From Pogonophryne albipinna (lineage: Eukaryota > Chordata > Actinopteri > Perciformes > Artedidraconidae): DNA of 64,000 nt. Location: positions 5,217,686-5,281,685 of the forward strand of contig CM053246.1 of the NCBI GenBank assembly GCA_028583405.1, given 5' to 3'. Positions within the stretch are counted from its first letter, which is position 1; every line of letters starts with the position of its first letter. The position numbers and the translations under genes are program-made. Positions 12,577 through 23,599 of this stretch are shown here, in pieces. The notes under the pieces are model-generated. The model was not told where the DNA came from. It searched no databases and worked only from the letters and a program-made list of their open reading frames with translations.

Positions 12577-14507
12577 GCTAGTTGGACTGAGGTTTCATAA
12601 AGGTCACGACCAGCTGCCTTATATGACCACTTGGCAAATTGTTGCTGTGACACGTTTTCATAAAGCTATGAAGGCATTAGCTTAACATGACAATTAGTCA
12701 GATGCTACATGCTACATGTCAAGCCTCCTGCGCTCATATGGAAGATCAAACTATTTCATGGCCAACTTATTTAAAGCATGTTTCTTCTCCAGTATTGATT
12801 TGTTCATGGTATTGTTTTCCTGAGAAATAAAGAAATAAGTAAAGTGGCCCTCCATCACACACCGCTCCTCTTTCGTCCCCACACAGTGCCTATGGCATGC
12901 CCTGACTTGCTTTCTCAATGACTTCCACCAAACAGTGAAGGCCAGGGCCAAAATAATTTGTATCTGTTCAATAAAACATTAAATTATATCATGTCCTGCT
13001 CTCCTTCCCGCTCCCTCCTCCCCCCCCCCCCTTGCCTGCTCTCAAAGGTCTTGTTAATGTTTCAAAACTGCACATAAGACAGACCAGCCAGACGATTAAT
13101 TTGAAAGATACCCACAGGGTACCTGCAGGATCTTTCTTCCTCCTCTTGCTTCTGTAGTGTTAACACCTAGCTTTCTTCAGAAACGAGAGTGGAGGGGTGG
13201 CAGGCCGGGAAGGGGGTGAGGGTAAAAAGGCCTACAAAGTGTACCCTGCAGTTATAAAACAGAGCGCTTTTCAAAAACAGCCTTTTGATGTGTGGAATAC
13301 GCCGAAGCAAAATGGGATAAATGTTAAATGCAACAGTTTTCTTATTTGTAAGAAGTGTGACGATTCCATATATCCACACTAACTAGCACGTTGCTTCTTT
13401 CACCCCACTTTATGCTAATCCCCCGTTTTCCCCCTCCTTCATTCCTAATAATGTTATCACTCATTTCCATGGAATTTTATCTTTTTTAATTGCCTACAGT
13501 ATACTTTATATAGGCTGCTGTCCCACTTTCTAATGTAGAGTGATAATGCTTTTTTCAAAATAAGCTTTGACCTGATTACATTAAATTAGATTCAAACAGT
13601 AGACATCACTTCAAGATGATTTAAATAAATACTAGCTGACTTGTGGAAAGCAGTCTTGAAATAATATTATAATAATAAATGCACAAAACAAGCAGCAAGG
13701 ACAATATATTTAATTCAAGACTCTCAGGTCACAAACGGTCAGTACAATGAAATAATAAAAGGCTGATTATTTCTGTGCCGTGTTCTGCCTTATTGACATT
13801 GTCTGTTTTCCACAGTTCCTGTTTGAGAGCAGCTCTAAATGCTGAGCTGTGAAAACGAATGCAGGGTGCATTCATTTTAGATAAATAGTTTAAGCTCGGG
13901 TGAATAGATGATTTATTTAAACTCATAAATAATTTCATCAAAATATCCCAAAGCACTTTTTGCCTCATTGTAGGCTACATCATTTTCTAAGTATGCTGGA
14001 TGAGCCCTCATTTATTTTCAAATATCACACCATGTGTCTTGTAAATATGTATACTGGTCTTTCTACTTATTTATTTTACAGATCTGATTTTAATATTTCA
14101 TCCTCAGCATAAAGTTGCATTTGTTTCCAAAGGCACGATACCATGAAATAAATATCAGAAGTATAATTCCCAGTCTTAACATATTGGAGGGCATGAATCA
14201 TTTAAGAGAAACAGATTTGGTACATAAAGCCAAGGCCTCATTTTGGAATTATGTTGGAAAATGTTAATCAGTAAACTCTTTCTGGTGTTTCTAAAAGGCT
14301 GCAGCTTGACAGCACAGTTTAGGTGGATGACTGGAGGCTCACACCATATGGTGACAAACCTGCTGCTGCAGCCCCCAGCCAAGGGTTTACTGCGGGTTGC
14401 TTTAATAAATATTCCTCTTAACTGTATAACCATGCCCAACACAGACCTAAAAGAGGGATTACTGTGTGGACTCTGCCGGGAATTCATCAGCTGTTTTTTA
14501 CTCACGC
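12577..14507. other. intergenic, possibly containing conserved non-coding DNA
   Basis: No gene is supported. The segment 13030-13140 has evenly balanced composition and many short transcription-factor-like motifs, which is the look of conserved non-coding elements, but this cannot be tested without an alignment. A C run lies at 13019-13031. Confidence 0.3.
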
Positions 14508-14521
14508 TTAAACAACGCTTA

Positions 14522-15122
14522 CGGAGCGTCCACACAGCAGCGTGCGTTGACGCTTGGCGGTGGGCGTGTCTGAAGCTTGGGGATTGTTTGCGAGCAACGC
14601 GACCAACAACCAATCACATGAATCTCCCGCCCCCGACATACAAAGCAATAGCAATGTTAAAACGAAGTAAACTGGATATAAAATCCCCAAACAGGCGAAA
14701 ACCTACCAGTTACCACCTACTGTCTCTGCCTCCTCCCTCCATGCCTCGCTCCTCCGGTTTGTATCCCGGTAGATAAACAGAGACTGATCATTCAGCACCG
14801 GGTGATTCACTACCGCTATAATGAATTTTCCCTCCATTTTTTTGAATATGAGGAAATGACCTGCGTAGTCTCTCCCAGCATACACGCGGTTTGATTGGCT
14901 AGCGCTTGTACTGGCAGATTTGCATAAACGGGATTTCATTGGCTGACGCCTCCGTCGAGGCGCCAAAAGTTGAACATTGCTCAACTTTTGAAGCCAGCAA
15001 CGCCAGCAACGCTCCACGTCGCTTCCCAAAATGCAGTTCGGCTAAAAGTGACGTCACCCCATTCAAAGTGAATGGGCAGAAGCGTTGGAAGCTTCAACGC
15101 ACGCCGCTGTGTGGACGGGCCG
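14522..15122. mobile_element. MITE with 14-bp flanking direct repeats
   Basis: The 601-bp segment has inverted ends CGGAGCGTCCACACAGC (left) and CGGCCCGTCCACACAGC (right, reverse strand), with pairing continuing over about 32 bases. It is flanked on both sides by TTAAACAACGCTTA (14508-14521 and 15123-15136). The interior is GC-richer than its surroundings and contains TGACGTCA near 15050. Overlapping open frames of up to 177 codons on both strands span the element boundaries and have no domain signature, so they are not annotated as genes. Confidence 0.85.
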
Positions 15123-15136
15123 TTAAACAACGCTTA

Positions 15137-15938
15137 AACACAACTTGTAACAAATCTTGAGCTTAAGAACTTTTTTTAAGGCGAGACACAAAAGGCAAAA
15201 ACTAGTGGTGTCAAACGATTCAAAATGTAATTCCGTTAATCAAAATCACAGATTGTTAGCAGTCTTGTACAGATTGTGATTAATTAATCACAGATTGTTA
15301 TCGTCATGATTTATCATAATTACGTTTCAAATACTACTTGTATTTTTAGGGGAGATAAAACTAAAACATGTGTGTTGTAATAAAGAATGCATGACATGAC
15401 CTGTGTGATTTACCTCTGTATAATGTGCACTACATAGCTCTATCATACTGCAAGCTCTATCTGTTCCTACAGTGGTGACAGTAGTCAACATCAGCGCTGG
15501 AATTATGGGAAGAAGTTGGGGTCAAACCTGGTAATGTGAGACAGATTTCATTTACGTTGACAGCCCTAGCAAATACATCATTTTTTCCTGCACATGCCAT
15601 TTTTTTTAAATTTGGAATATTTTGCTCCTTCTTGTGGAAAGTAACTATCAAACACACACATTTAGGTTTTAAAAATGTATTATTTGCATATTATGAACTA
15701 CAACATTTATACAAACTTGATTTAAAAGAAAAGTTGTACTTGAATTTTACCTGTAATATATTTTATTTTAGCTTCATTTTAACGAAATAAGATCAATAGA
15801 AAACTTAGTTAATTAAAGTAGTAGTTAAATTAAGTAAATGGTTAAGTCCTCTGGTAGGTTAACATCTATTGTTTCATTTGACCCTTTTCACTTGCAGTGT
15901 CTCCCTTTCTGCTCTCTCTCCCTCTCTCTCTCTCTAGA
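15137..15938. other. intergenic, no gene seen
   Basis: AT-rich DNA with imperfect repeats of CACAGATTGTTA around 15240-15300 and a CT-rich tract at 15910-15937 that abuts the next mobile element. Confidence 0.4.
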
Positions 15939-16829
15939 GGCTTCTCAATACTCAAATTTCCCCTCCTCGACTCCTCGGTCCTCCGGTAGTGACCCGGAAA
16001 TGAATTTCAGCGCGCCATTTTGAAGGACATCTCATTTCTCTAAATGCACACCGAGGACCGAGGTTCGAGCGTCGATGCAGAGCAGTGTGTAAAATATATA
16101 TCACTCAGTATAACAGGCCTACATTACTCTCTTTGCTGTAGTTTAGTAGATATCTACAAACAAAGAGTCGATATTTTTCTAAGACCATTTAGTGCTTCAC
16201 ATAATAAAATACACAACGGCTGTAGCCTGATTATGCTTTAGGAGCAGTAGGTGTGTGTGTTGTACAGTGCGTAGATGCAGCGGACAGACGGGTCTCAGTT
16301 GATTTGGTGTCCTCTGCTTACTTTTAATACTTGCAAATACAACTTTTGGCCCGTAATTTCAATTCCCCATTTCAGCGACCAGAGAGAGGGGGGGGGGGGA
16401 TATCCAGTCTCTGATTGTGTTACGTTATTATGAGAGTGCTCTCATACTTTAAATTGTATATATTTATATAAATATATTTGTGTGTGTGTGTCCGCATCTG
16501 TAGCCTGTTATTGTCTCATTATACCGCACTCTCAATGAATTCAAAGTAAATATGTGGGGGAACAATGTTCAGCTGATGTAACAGAGATTATAAAATATGA
16601 CAAAGCTGATGCAGCTGTTGCCACGTAATAATGAACGGACGACGTCGCTTTAAAATGACCGCTCAGAGGAGAGGAGTTCTCATTTCTTTAAACGTCTGCT
16701 GCTTCCCCTCCTCTCTCCTCGGTTCCCCTCCTCAGTCCTCCGCTCGCATCTCCTGTGGGCGGGACTAAGTCTCGAGGAGGGGAGTCGAGGAGGGGAGTCT
16801 AGGAGGGGAAATTTAAGAATTGAGAAGCC
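15939..16829. mobile_element. inverted-repeat element with GGCTTCTCAA ends
   Basis: Left end GGCTTCTCAATACTCAAATT and right end (reverse strand) GGCTTCTCAATTCTTAAATT are followed on both sides by TTCCCCTCCT and GACTCC motifs. The element is about 891 bp. The CCCCTCCT motif recurs several times near both ends, making the termini internally repetitive. I find no clear target duplication. No credible open frame. Confidence 0.75.
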
Positions 16830-17785
16830 AGTCTTATGTCTCTCTCCCTCTCTCTCCCTGAAGAGATTTGTATTGCAAACAAAAGTGCTAAGCTATTATA
16901 CCAGCATGAAGAAAAAATGATGTGTTTCAGAGTTGGAAATATATGCACATAATCTGTTAACTCAAGGTACAAACGTCAGTATAGATTGAGCTACACAGCT
17001 CAGTAGTAAACTTTTCTGAGGAGTGAGTAGGAGGAGGTGTTACAGTACAAGCTAGCATAAATGTCTGTGCTTCTCGGAGGCAGACATTTTTTTCTGAGCC
17101 CTAGCTGCTGTACAGCATCATGTCAGACCGTGAGTGGGCGCCGGAGCGTTCACAAATGTAAAGTATACAGGCCACAACATGCCCCGAGTGGGACACCACA
17201 TCCATTTGACCGGCGCAATCCTGTTTCTGTTTGAGCAACATGCTACGGCAGCAACACGTTAAAAACTGAGGGCTAAGGCTAACAAGTTTTCAAATAAGAT
17301 ATGAAGAGGGAAAAAAGAAGGAGAGACAGATAATTTCCTGTCAAACAAGAAAAATGATATCAAGTTCAGTTCAGAGAGTTCAGCCTAGCTTAAAACAGTT
17401 TCAGTCAAAAGTGAAAACCATGCCTTCCAACCAATACAACGTGTTTACATGCAGAACCAGTAAGCTAGCCCTGGGTGATGCTCACAGATCACCAGGTGTT
17501 TCCACTTCGACCTGATGAGACCTCTCCAGGACTGTGTGGGCGTGTGCACACTCTCCTGTCAATCATGTTCCACTTGTTGACATTCTTTTATATGAAGTTT
17601 TGTTATCTGAAGTTTAATAACTTCATTTGAGTTTATGTACCCTGCATGGCAGATGAAACAAGCTAATAAGCTAAGCTAATCACTGTTCCTGTCTTTGAGG
17701 ATATAACTTGTAGGTTATTATTTGATGTTTTTGCAAACCCACAGTCTTTCAACTCAATTATAAAAATAATTTATAAAAATAAATT
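16830..17785. other. intergenic, no gene seen
   Basis: Nothing beyond a CT-rich tract at the left and ordinary AT-rich DNA. Confidence 0.4.
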
Positions 17786-18050
17786 AAGGCAAGGCAAGTT
17801 TATTTATATAGCACCTTTCAACACAAGGCAATTCAAAGTGCTTTACAAAAATGAAAGACATTAAGAAAATGGCATTTAAAAACAGTCATTAATAATAAGC
17901 AAAGATAATAAAATAAACATTAAAAGAAAAAATACATGAATAAAAGTTACAGTGCAGTTTAAGATGTGAATAGTTCCATTAAAAGCAGCGGCAAAAAGGA
18001 AAGTCATCAGCCTGAAGGCAAATTGAACAGCTTTTCAACGGTTCCTTAAA
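17786..18050 (+). repeat. teleost interspersed repeat with TTTATTTATATAGCACC
   Basis: AAGGCAAGGCAAGTTTATTT ATATAGCACC, then CAAGGCAATTCAAAGTGC TTTACA, is one of the commonest interspersed motifs in ray-finned fish genomes. The continuation with AAGACATTAAGAAAATGG and AGTGCAGTTTAAG is also typical. I do not assign a family. No open reading frame. Confidence 0.7.
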
Positions 18051-19816
18051 CTAAGTATTTTTGAGCGAACACTCAAGGCTACATCTTTTTCGTCAAAGGT
18101 AGATACTACCTCAAGTGAGTAAACTTATATTTTGCCATTTTAGATTTTTTGATTCTAAATTTGCCAATTCAAAACAGCTTTGCATTTCAATGCAATACCT
18201 AATAATGCACATAAATGACATGTTTATGGAAATGCCTACCTAACGCTGAACTAGTTAACCTTTCCTGTCATTAAGCTAACTTTAAATCAGTATTAATTAC
18301 AACTTGACCACTCGAGGGCAGCAAAACAAAGTGATGACACAAATTGTTTTTAAATCTGTTCAGTACCCATCATTTTAAGGCGATCTTTATGGATATTTGA
18401 TCATAGTAATATAATGATATATAAAATGATTATATATATCATTTCACAGTTGAAAAATCTACTTGACGGTGCTGTCTGTTAGACAAACAAAGTAAGCAAT
18501 GTTTCTGAACATTTATTAGACTGGACAAACACATATTGGATCTCTGAACTTACAAAAAATGAAATCGGCATTACTCAAGTCGTCTGATTTTGACACCAAG
18601 TGGATTTTCCAAAATCTTACATTTTTGGGAGAAATACAGGTTATACAAGTTGATGAACAAGTGATGCACATCACACACCACACTGTTGTGTTGCAGCAAG
18701 TTAGCAATCGCCTTTAGAAAGCATTCATCATGAGAGTGTTACATTAAGGCTCTGAGGTATCGTCTCAGCTAAATATGGCCTTTTCCTGTAGCGACTATGC
18801 TGTTCTATAATATGCTCCGAATGGAAAAAATTAAGTGGGAGTAATGTAAGGGTGGCATATTGCAAATCACTTATTGGACATTTTCCCGGGTGTTAGTTAT
18901 GCTCAGTTGCGTGGCAAGAAATCAAATATTCCGATGTTCTCTCCTGCCTCTCAGTCTGATGTGTGAGTGCTGAATCGTTAAGTTCACAGCAAGATGTCCG
19001 CTGTGGTGTGGGACACAAGAAAGCACTGGAGTTAGTGCATTTACACCAGCCTGAGGAGATAAATGCCTTTCCTTCCAAAAGGTTTACCACAGAGCCATCA
19101 ACAAGAATCAACAGTGGGGAGAAATCCCTTCCTGGTACGGCACGCTCACAGTCTGCCTCACAGGGAAATGGAAGCATTTTATCCCATAGGTAAAGCATTT
19201 CTATTCATTCCTGGCAACAATCCTGTTATCGCACATTTTTCACTGGCACTGTTTCTAAAGATATCTCTTGAAATCATTGACATCATCAAAGAGATTTTCA
19301 GCCAGGTAAGATGCATATCTGAGGTTAAGGCTGCTGGCACAGTACAATGGAGATTGTAGTTTTAAATCAACTCAAATTGAATTTGATTGAAATGAATGTA
19401 TAAATCCTGTCATTCAAAAACGTATATTAAACCCTGTAGACAATTTCATGAACAAATTATTTATTGACTGCTTTGCTGATAAAGTGCAGCTACAGTATGA
19501 CGCTTAGATTTGGTCGTACCAGATGTGACAAACTAACATTAAATACAGTTTTCTGTACAAATAAAGACATTAAATTAGATGTATTTGTACTTCCACTTTG
19601 TGAAGAAAAAGTATCATATCAGAGCTTTTTTATCAACAAATAAAGGTCCCCAATGAGGTCTGGGTTAAATATCATTAATGTATAATTTAATAACTGGCCC
19701 TTGGCCTCCTGTCATTTTGCAAAAGTTGCCTCCAGGCAAAACAAGTTAAGTATTAAAACACTGAATGAGTAGAATACATGTTATTACATGATTAACAAAG
19801 CATGCTAAAGGAGGAC
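18051..19816. other. intergenic; contains a block related to 27415-27575
   Basis: No gene is supported. The block 19395-19555 shares long similar stretches, in the same order and orientation, with 27415-27575: AATCCTGTCATT, GACAATTTCAT, and ACATTAAATACAGTTTTCTG. It is probably an old interspersed repeat or duplication. Confidence 0.45.
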
Positions 19817-20659
19817 TATAATGGCGCGTTTCCACTGCAGGACTCGCTCGGCCTCGCTCGGTTTGATTAGGCCTTATTAGGCCCGGCGTATCTGACACTA
19901 ATGGCGCGTTTCCACTGCAGCGGGTAGCTCGCTTTAAGCGTGCCGAGCCGTGCGGGGCCCGTTTTTGGTTGCGTTTCCACTTGGCCTAGTTTTGGCCCGG
20001 GGCTACTTTTTCACCTTTTTTCTGGCCCGACTAAATCGTGGTTCTAGGGCCAGGAACAACCAGGCTGAGTCGGGCTGAGTATGCAAAACTAGACAGAGAA
20101 TCGCTGGCATGGGGGCTACAACTACAACAAGATGAACATATTTGACCGTGATTTAATTGTAATACACGTTTCAAAATGATGCCGAAGTAACAACATACTG
20201 ATAACGGTTAGTAAAAACCATGAATTAATGCTTTGACAAGTCTGCAGACAGACGGCAGGCGAAAAACCCTTTTAAAATGCGTGCTTTCTAAATGGAGCTT
20301 GGCTAAGCTAACGCAGTATATGCTCCGACCGTCCACACTCACAACAACGGCCTACACAGACATAAATAAACCAGCGACTGTATTCGCCATGACACAGGCA
20401 GTCTGTGGTTTGTACTTGTTTAACTTTTGTCTAGTTTCTGAACAGATATGAAGAGCTGTGAGCTCTGAGTGCTAAGAGCTAACGGCTGTGTTGTTTTTTT
20501 GGGGCTCTCATTGAAGATGACGTCACGGCTCCGCCTACACTGCGTTACTATAGTAACTACCCCAGTTCCTAAACTGTAATGGAAGCCGGGCCTAATAAGG
20601 CCTAACCAGAGCCCTAGAGATACTAAGAGTTACGACACTCCCATAGACCTCCGTTGTAA

Positions 20660-20685
20660 AAAATGGCGGCGCCTACTTCCGGGGT
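20660..20685 (+). promoter_or_regulatory. ATGGCGGC and ETS-like promoter motifs by the left end
   Basis: Immediately inside the left end lies AAATGGCGGCG, which resembles a YY1 site of initiator-proximal promoters, followed by ACTTCCGG, an ETS-type site. An ETS-like CGGAAGTG also lies near 24767 inside the right end. This suggests inward-facing promoters at both ends; it rests on motif matching only. Confidence 0.4.
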
Positions 20686-20770
20686 ATGGACATCGAAATA
20701 GTTCAAAATATTGTCATTTGGGCGTTGGACCTCATTCACTTACATTACGGCGCGTCGATTAGTCCCAGAG
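20686..20770 (+). other. possible first coding exon of a second gene
   Basis: An ATG at 20686 opens 28 codons (peptide begins MDIEIVQNIVIWAL and ends SISPR) and meets a strong CAGAG/GTAAGT donor at 20771. It directly follows the promoter-like motifs. I could not find a convincing next exon on the plus strand before the minus-strand THAP gene; a short segment at about 23308-23385 preceded by TTTTTAG is a weak candidate for a terminal exon. I do not recognise the peptide. It may be the remnant of the element's own transposase gene. Confidence 0.35.
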
Positions 20771-21520
20771 GTAAGTTGCTGAAATATCGAACTCTTTTGA
20801 ATTGTCAACTGTCTATATTGTATCAGAGGCCCTTTATGATGCTTATACTGGTCTTCATTTGTATATGCACAGCGTAATTATCTATATTTTATCTTGGTTG
20901 TTACAACCAATTTTGCTAGCATTGCCTGCTAGTTAGCTAGCGCGACTTCGTCAGCTTTGAAGGTAAGATTTCAGTAATGAATCGCTAGCAGCTTATATAT
21001 CAATGATTCTGGGTAACTAACAAGCAGGATTTAGATTGATTATGTGTTTTTATTGTTATTTTGGTTTTTATCTGCTGAACCTGACCGTGTCAGCCATCCT
21101 TAGTCGGCTTTTTCTGTATGATATGACTTAACTGCTAGCACTAGTAGAAATGAGGTGGCGTTTGTGATAAATATTTCATTTAATATTTAATTGAATTTTG
21201 GGATATACTAACATTTCATTATGTGACATGTTGACTGTACTTAGTTTTTTTTTGGTACTGTTCCGTGTTAACTCATCTGTACTGTACAACTAGCGCTACT
21301 TTTTAATGCTTGATGGCATGCTAGGATAGATTCCTTTGTATTGTAATACACACTAGTTTAATGATTGTTCATCAAAGGTATTATTCAGTATTAAAAAAAG
21401 AATAGCCCACTGAACAGGCTACTCTACAGCAGTGAATGAAGGATGAGCCTAAAACATGGTCATGCATCCAACATGTTTATTTTTAACAAAATAAACACTT
21501 AAAAATAATTAGCACTTTTT

Positions 21521-21526
21521 TTTATT
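21521..21526 (-). terminator. AATAAA poly(A) signal of the THAP gene
   Basis: On the minus strand AATAAA begins five bases after the TAA stop at 21532-21534, followed by an A-rich and then T-rich stretch. The very short 3' end is typical of compact transposon genes. Confidence 0.6.
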
Positions 21527-21531
21527 CAGCC

Positions 21532-23137
21532 TTATATGTCAGCCATGGTTGTTGCTTCTGCTGCTGCTGCTGGAGGAGGGTGCTGCTGCTGGAGGGTGCT
21601 ACTGCTGAAGGAGGCTGGTGCTGGACCGGGAATGGAGATGCCAAGTACATCGATGGCAACGAGTAAGGTGTTTGGCAGTGGCCTAGATGTTATGACCTTC
21701 GGTGCAGAGGTCTGTTGGGTCTTCTTTGCCTTCTTACTCTGACTCTTGCTGCCAAGATACCCTTTATGTTTATCCTTCCTCTCAGCCCTGATGCACTTTG
21801 ATGCAATCCTTAACCTCAGCCTGATGTATGTTGAGAGGATTTTTTTCTTCAGGTCATGGCATGAGGGAAGGTTGCTGTCCAGCAACATGGCTTCTTGTTC
21901 CAGCTGTGACACTGCATTTGAGGACTCCATGAGGGAATCGCTCGTCCTCACACGGAACAGCTGCTCCACGTTCTGAACAAGGGTGAAAACCTCATCAGAT
22001 GGACGGTAATCTGGCTCTAATTTGGTTTGTGTTGAAGATTTTTTTTTTTTAATGCCGAATTAATCCTTTTCCGGTTTACCAGAGCCCTCTCTGCTCTCTT
22101 TCTTAGTAATCTCTCGCTTCTCAGTTGCCTCATTAGATCCTCCACGTGAGCCCGGTCACAACTGGCCCTTGGCAGTCTGGTCTCTGGAGCACCTGACCCT
22201 GGCAAACTGGTCTCTTCATAGCTGACCCCTGACTGACTGGCTCCTGGCACACTGATCTCTGGTAAGGTGGCCTCTTGATTGTCGGCCCCTGACATACTGG
22301 CCCCTGGCAGTCTGCTGACATCTGTCTCACTCTCTCTGCCTGTTATGTCCCTTTCATTCCCTTGGAACTCCTCCTCAATATCTCCCTGAATCTCTGTAAC
22401 AATAACAAGGCAATCTTGCTGTTATATGTGTATGCTGCCTTTACATGTGCACCTATTGTCATTTAAGGGTACACTACACTCCTATAGTGACATTCATCTA
22501 AGTTCGTCTATTGGCAATGTTAAAGTATGAAGAAATCTGTAGATTATCTACATATGGTATATGAGTCTTCAGAGAATCCCTGAACCCTGGTAGTTTTGAA
22601 GCTGTATAATCTGAAGGTTGCATTAGGAGTGTAGTCTATCCTTGAATTATATAACATGGGAAACATTGTTAGCTTCATATATCATACCAATGTTTGATGT
22701 GCCATAATAGGTGTGGTCATCATTCCTGACATTAACAGCTGGAGGCAAACTCCTTGACGTGGATTTCCTGTTGGAACAGCATCTGGCCTCAACCTCAAAT
22801 TTCCTCCTGATTTGTTGCCAATATATTGGTCGTCTTCAAAGTGTACCTGTAGGTAGGTAGGTTTGATCAGTTTCCACTGCACACTTCAAATGTCATTGAA
22901 GAGTCATAATTCTCTACACTTGGAAATATGATGCCCTTTAAAATGTTAACAAGTCACCTCTGTGAACATTACTTACATGACGTGTTTTCTGCTGTTGTTG
23001 TCCTCTGTCAGACACAGGTTTTGTCTGTTGACCATTGCCATCCATCTCTTCCTTGGCTCTACGTCCTTAGGGAAGCCATACATCCGGAACCCCTTCTCGG
23101 ATCGATTAGAGCATCCAAATGCTGCACATCCAACCAT
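21532..23137 (-). pseudogene. THAP-domain coiled-coil protein gene, frameshifted
   Basis: Three exons can be drawn. Exon 1 (23137-22977, GTAAGT donor) starts at ATG and encodes the THAP N-terminus: C4 and C9 in the CAAFGC motif, FPKD at 22-25 and W32. Exon 2 (22846-22688, TACCTACAG acceptor, GTATGA donor) encodes VHFEDDQY, holding the zinc-binding His, and the AVPT box ending the domain. Exon 3 (22393-21532) encodes a spacer with imperfect LPGAS repeats, a basic coiled coil (HVEDLMRQLRSERLLRKRAE), then a domain starting near EVFTLVQNVEQLFRVRTSD and a Lys-rich tail. THAP domains are zinc-dependent DNA-binding domains shared by P-element transposases and host proteins. Breaks: a one-base shift at a 12-T run (22039-22050) separates the coiled coil from the C-terminal part; exons 1 and 2 do not join in frame; the third zinc Cys is not found at that junction. 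I do not recognise the C-terminal domain, and no catalytic domain is present. Confidence 0.75.
22039..22050 (+). repeat. 12-T run at the THAP frameshift
   Basis: The homopolymer lies inside exon 3 of the minus-strand gene. Upstream of it the coiled-coil frame runs to a stop at 22017; downstream, a different frame continues without interruption from SSTQTKLEPDY into the C-terminal domain. Slippage or a sequencing error at this run would explain the shift. Confidence 0.8.
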
Positions 23138-23599
23138 GGTATGACAACTGATCTATTAAAATGCAATATAAACGAAAGTGCCATAATATTTGTTGTCGTT
23201 GTGCAAACATTTTAACATGAATATTGCTATGTCCTCTGTTCAGTCTGCTCCCAACTGTATTCTCTCCCCTTATTCACCACTGTTCCTATTCTTGCTCTGC
23301 TTTTTAGGGCCCAGGAAACGGATGAAGAGGATGTCTCTTCAGTCAGGCTCCTGGATGCCTTAGAGTTCTGTATTGCTTTTTTGTAAATAGTTGCTTACCC
23401 TAACCCTTTTTTGTAAATAATATTTCTTTTTTATAAATAGTTGATTGTTTGTAAATATTTGTAAAATGCCCCCCCCCCCCCACAATTGTTGTTCACACAA
23501 TTATGCTTCTGTTTTTCACTTTTTGGTGTCCATTGTTCAGCCACTGTTTGGTAAGCAACAATTTGTTTTGGCCAAAATGTGTTATTCACACTCCTGACT

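Noticed and set aside
14176..14776. Overlapping open frames of 145 and 177 codons on opposite strands
   Set aside because: They cross the border of an inverted-repeat element, overlap each other, and show no domain or protein-like pattern.
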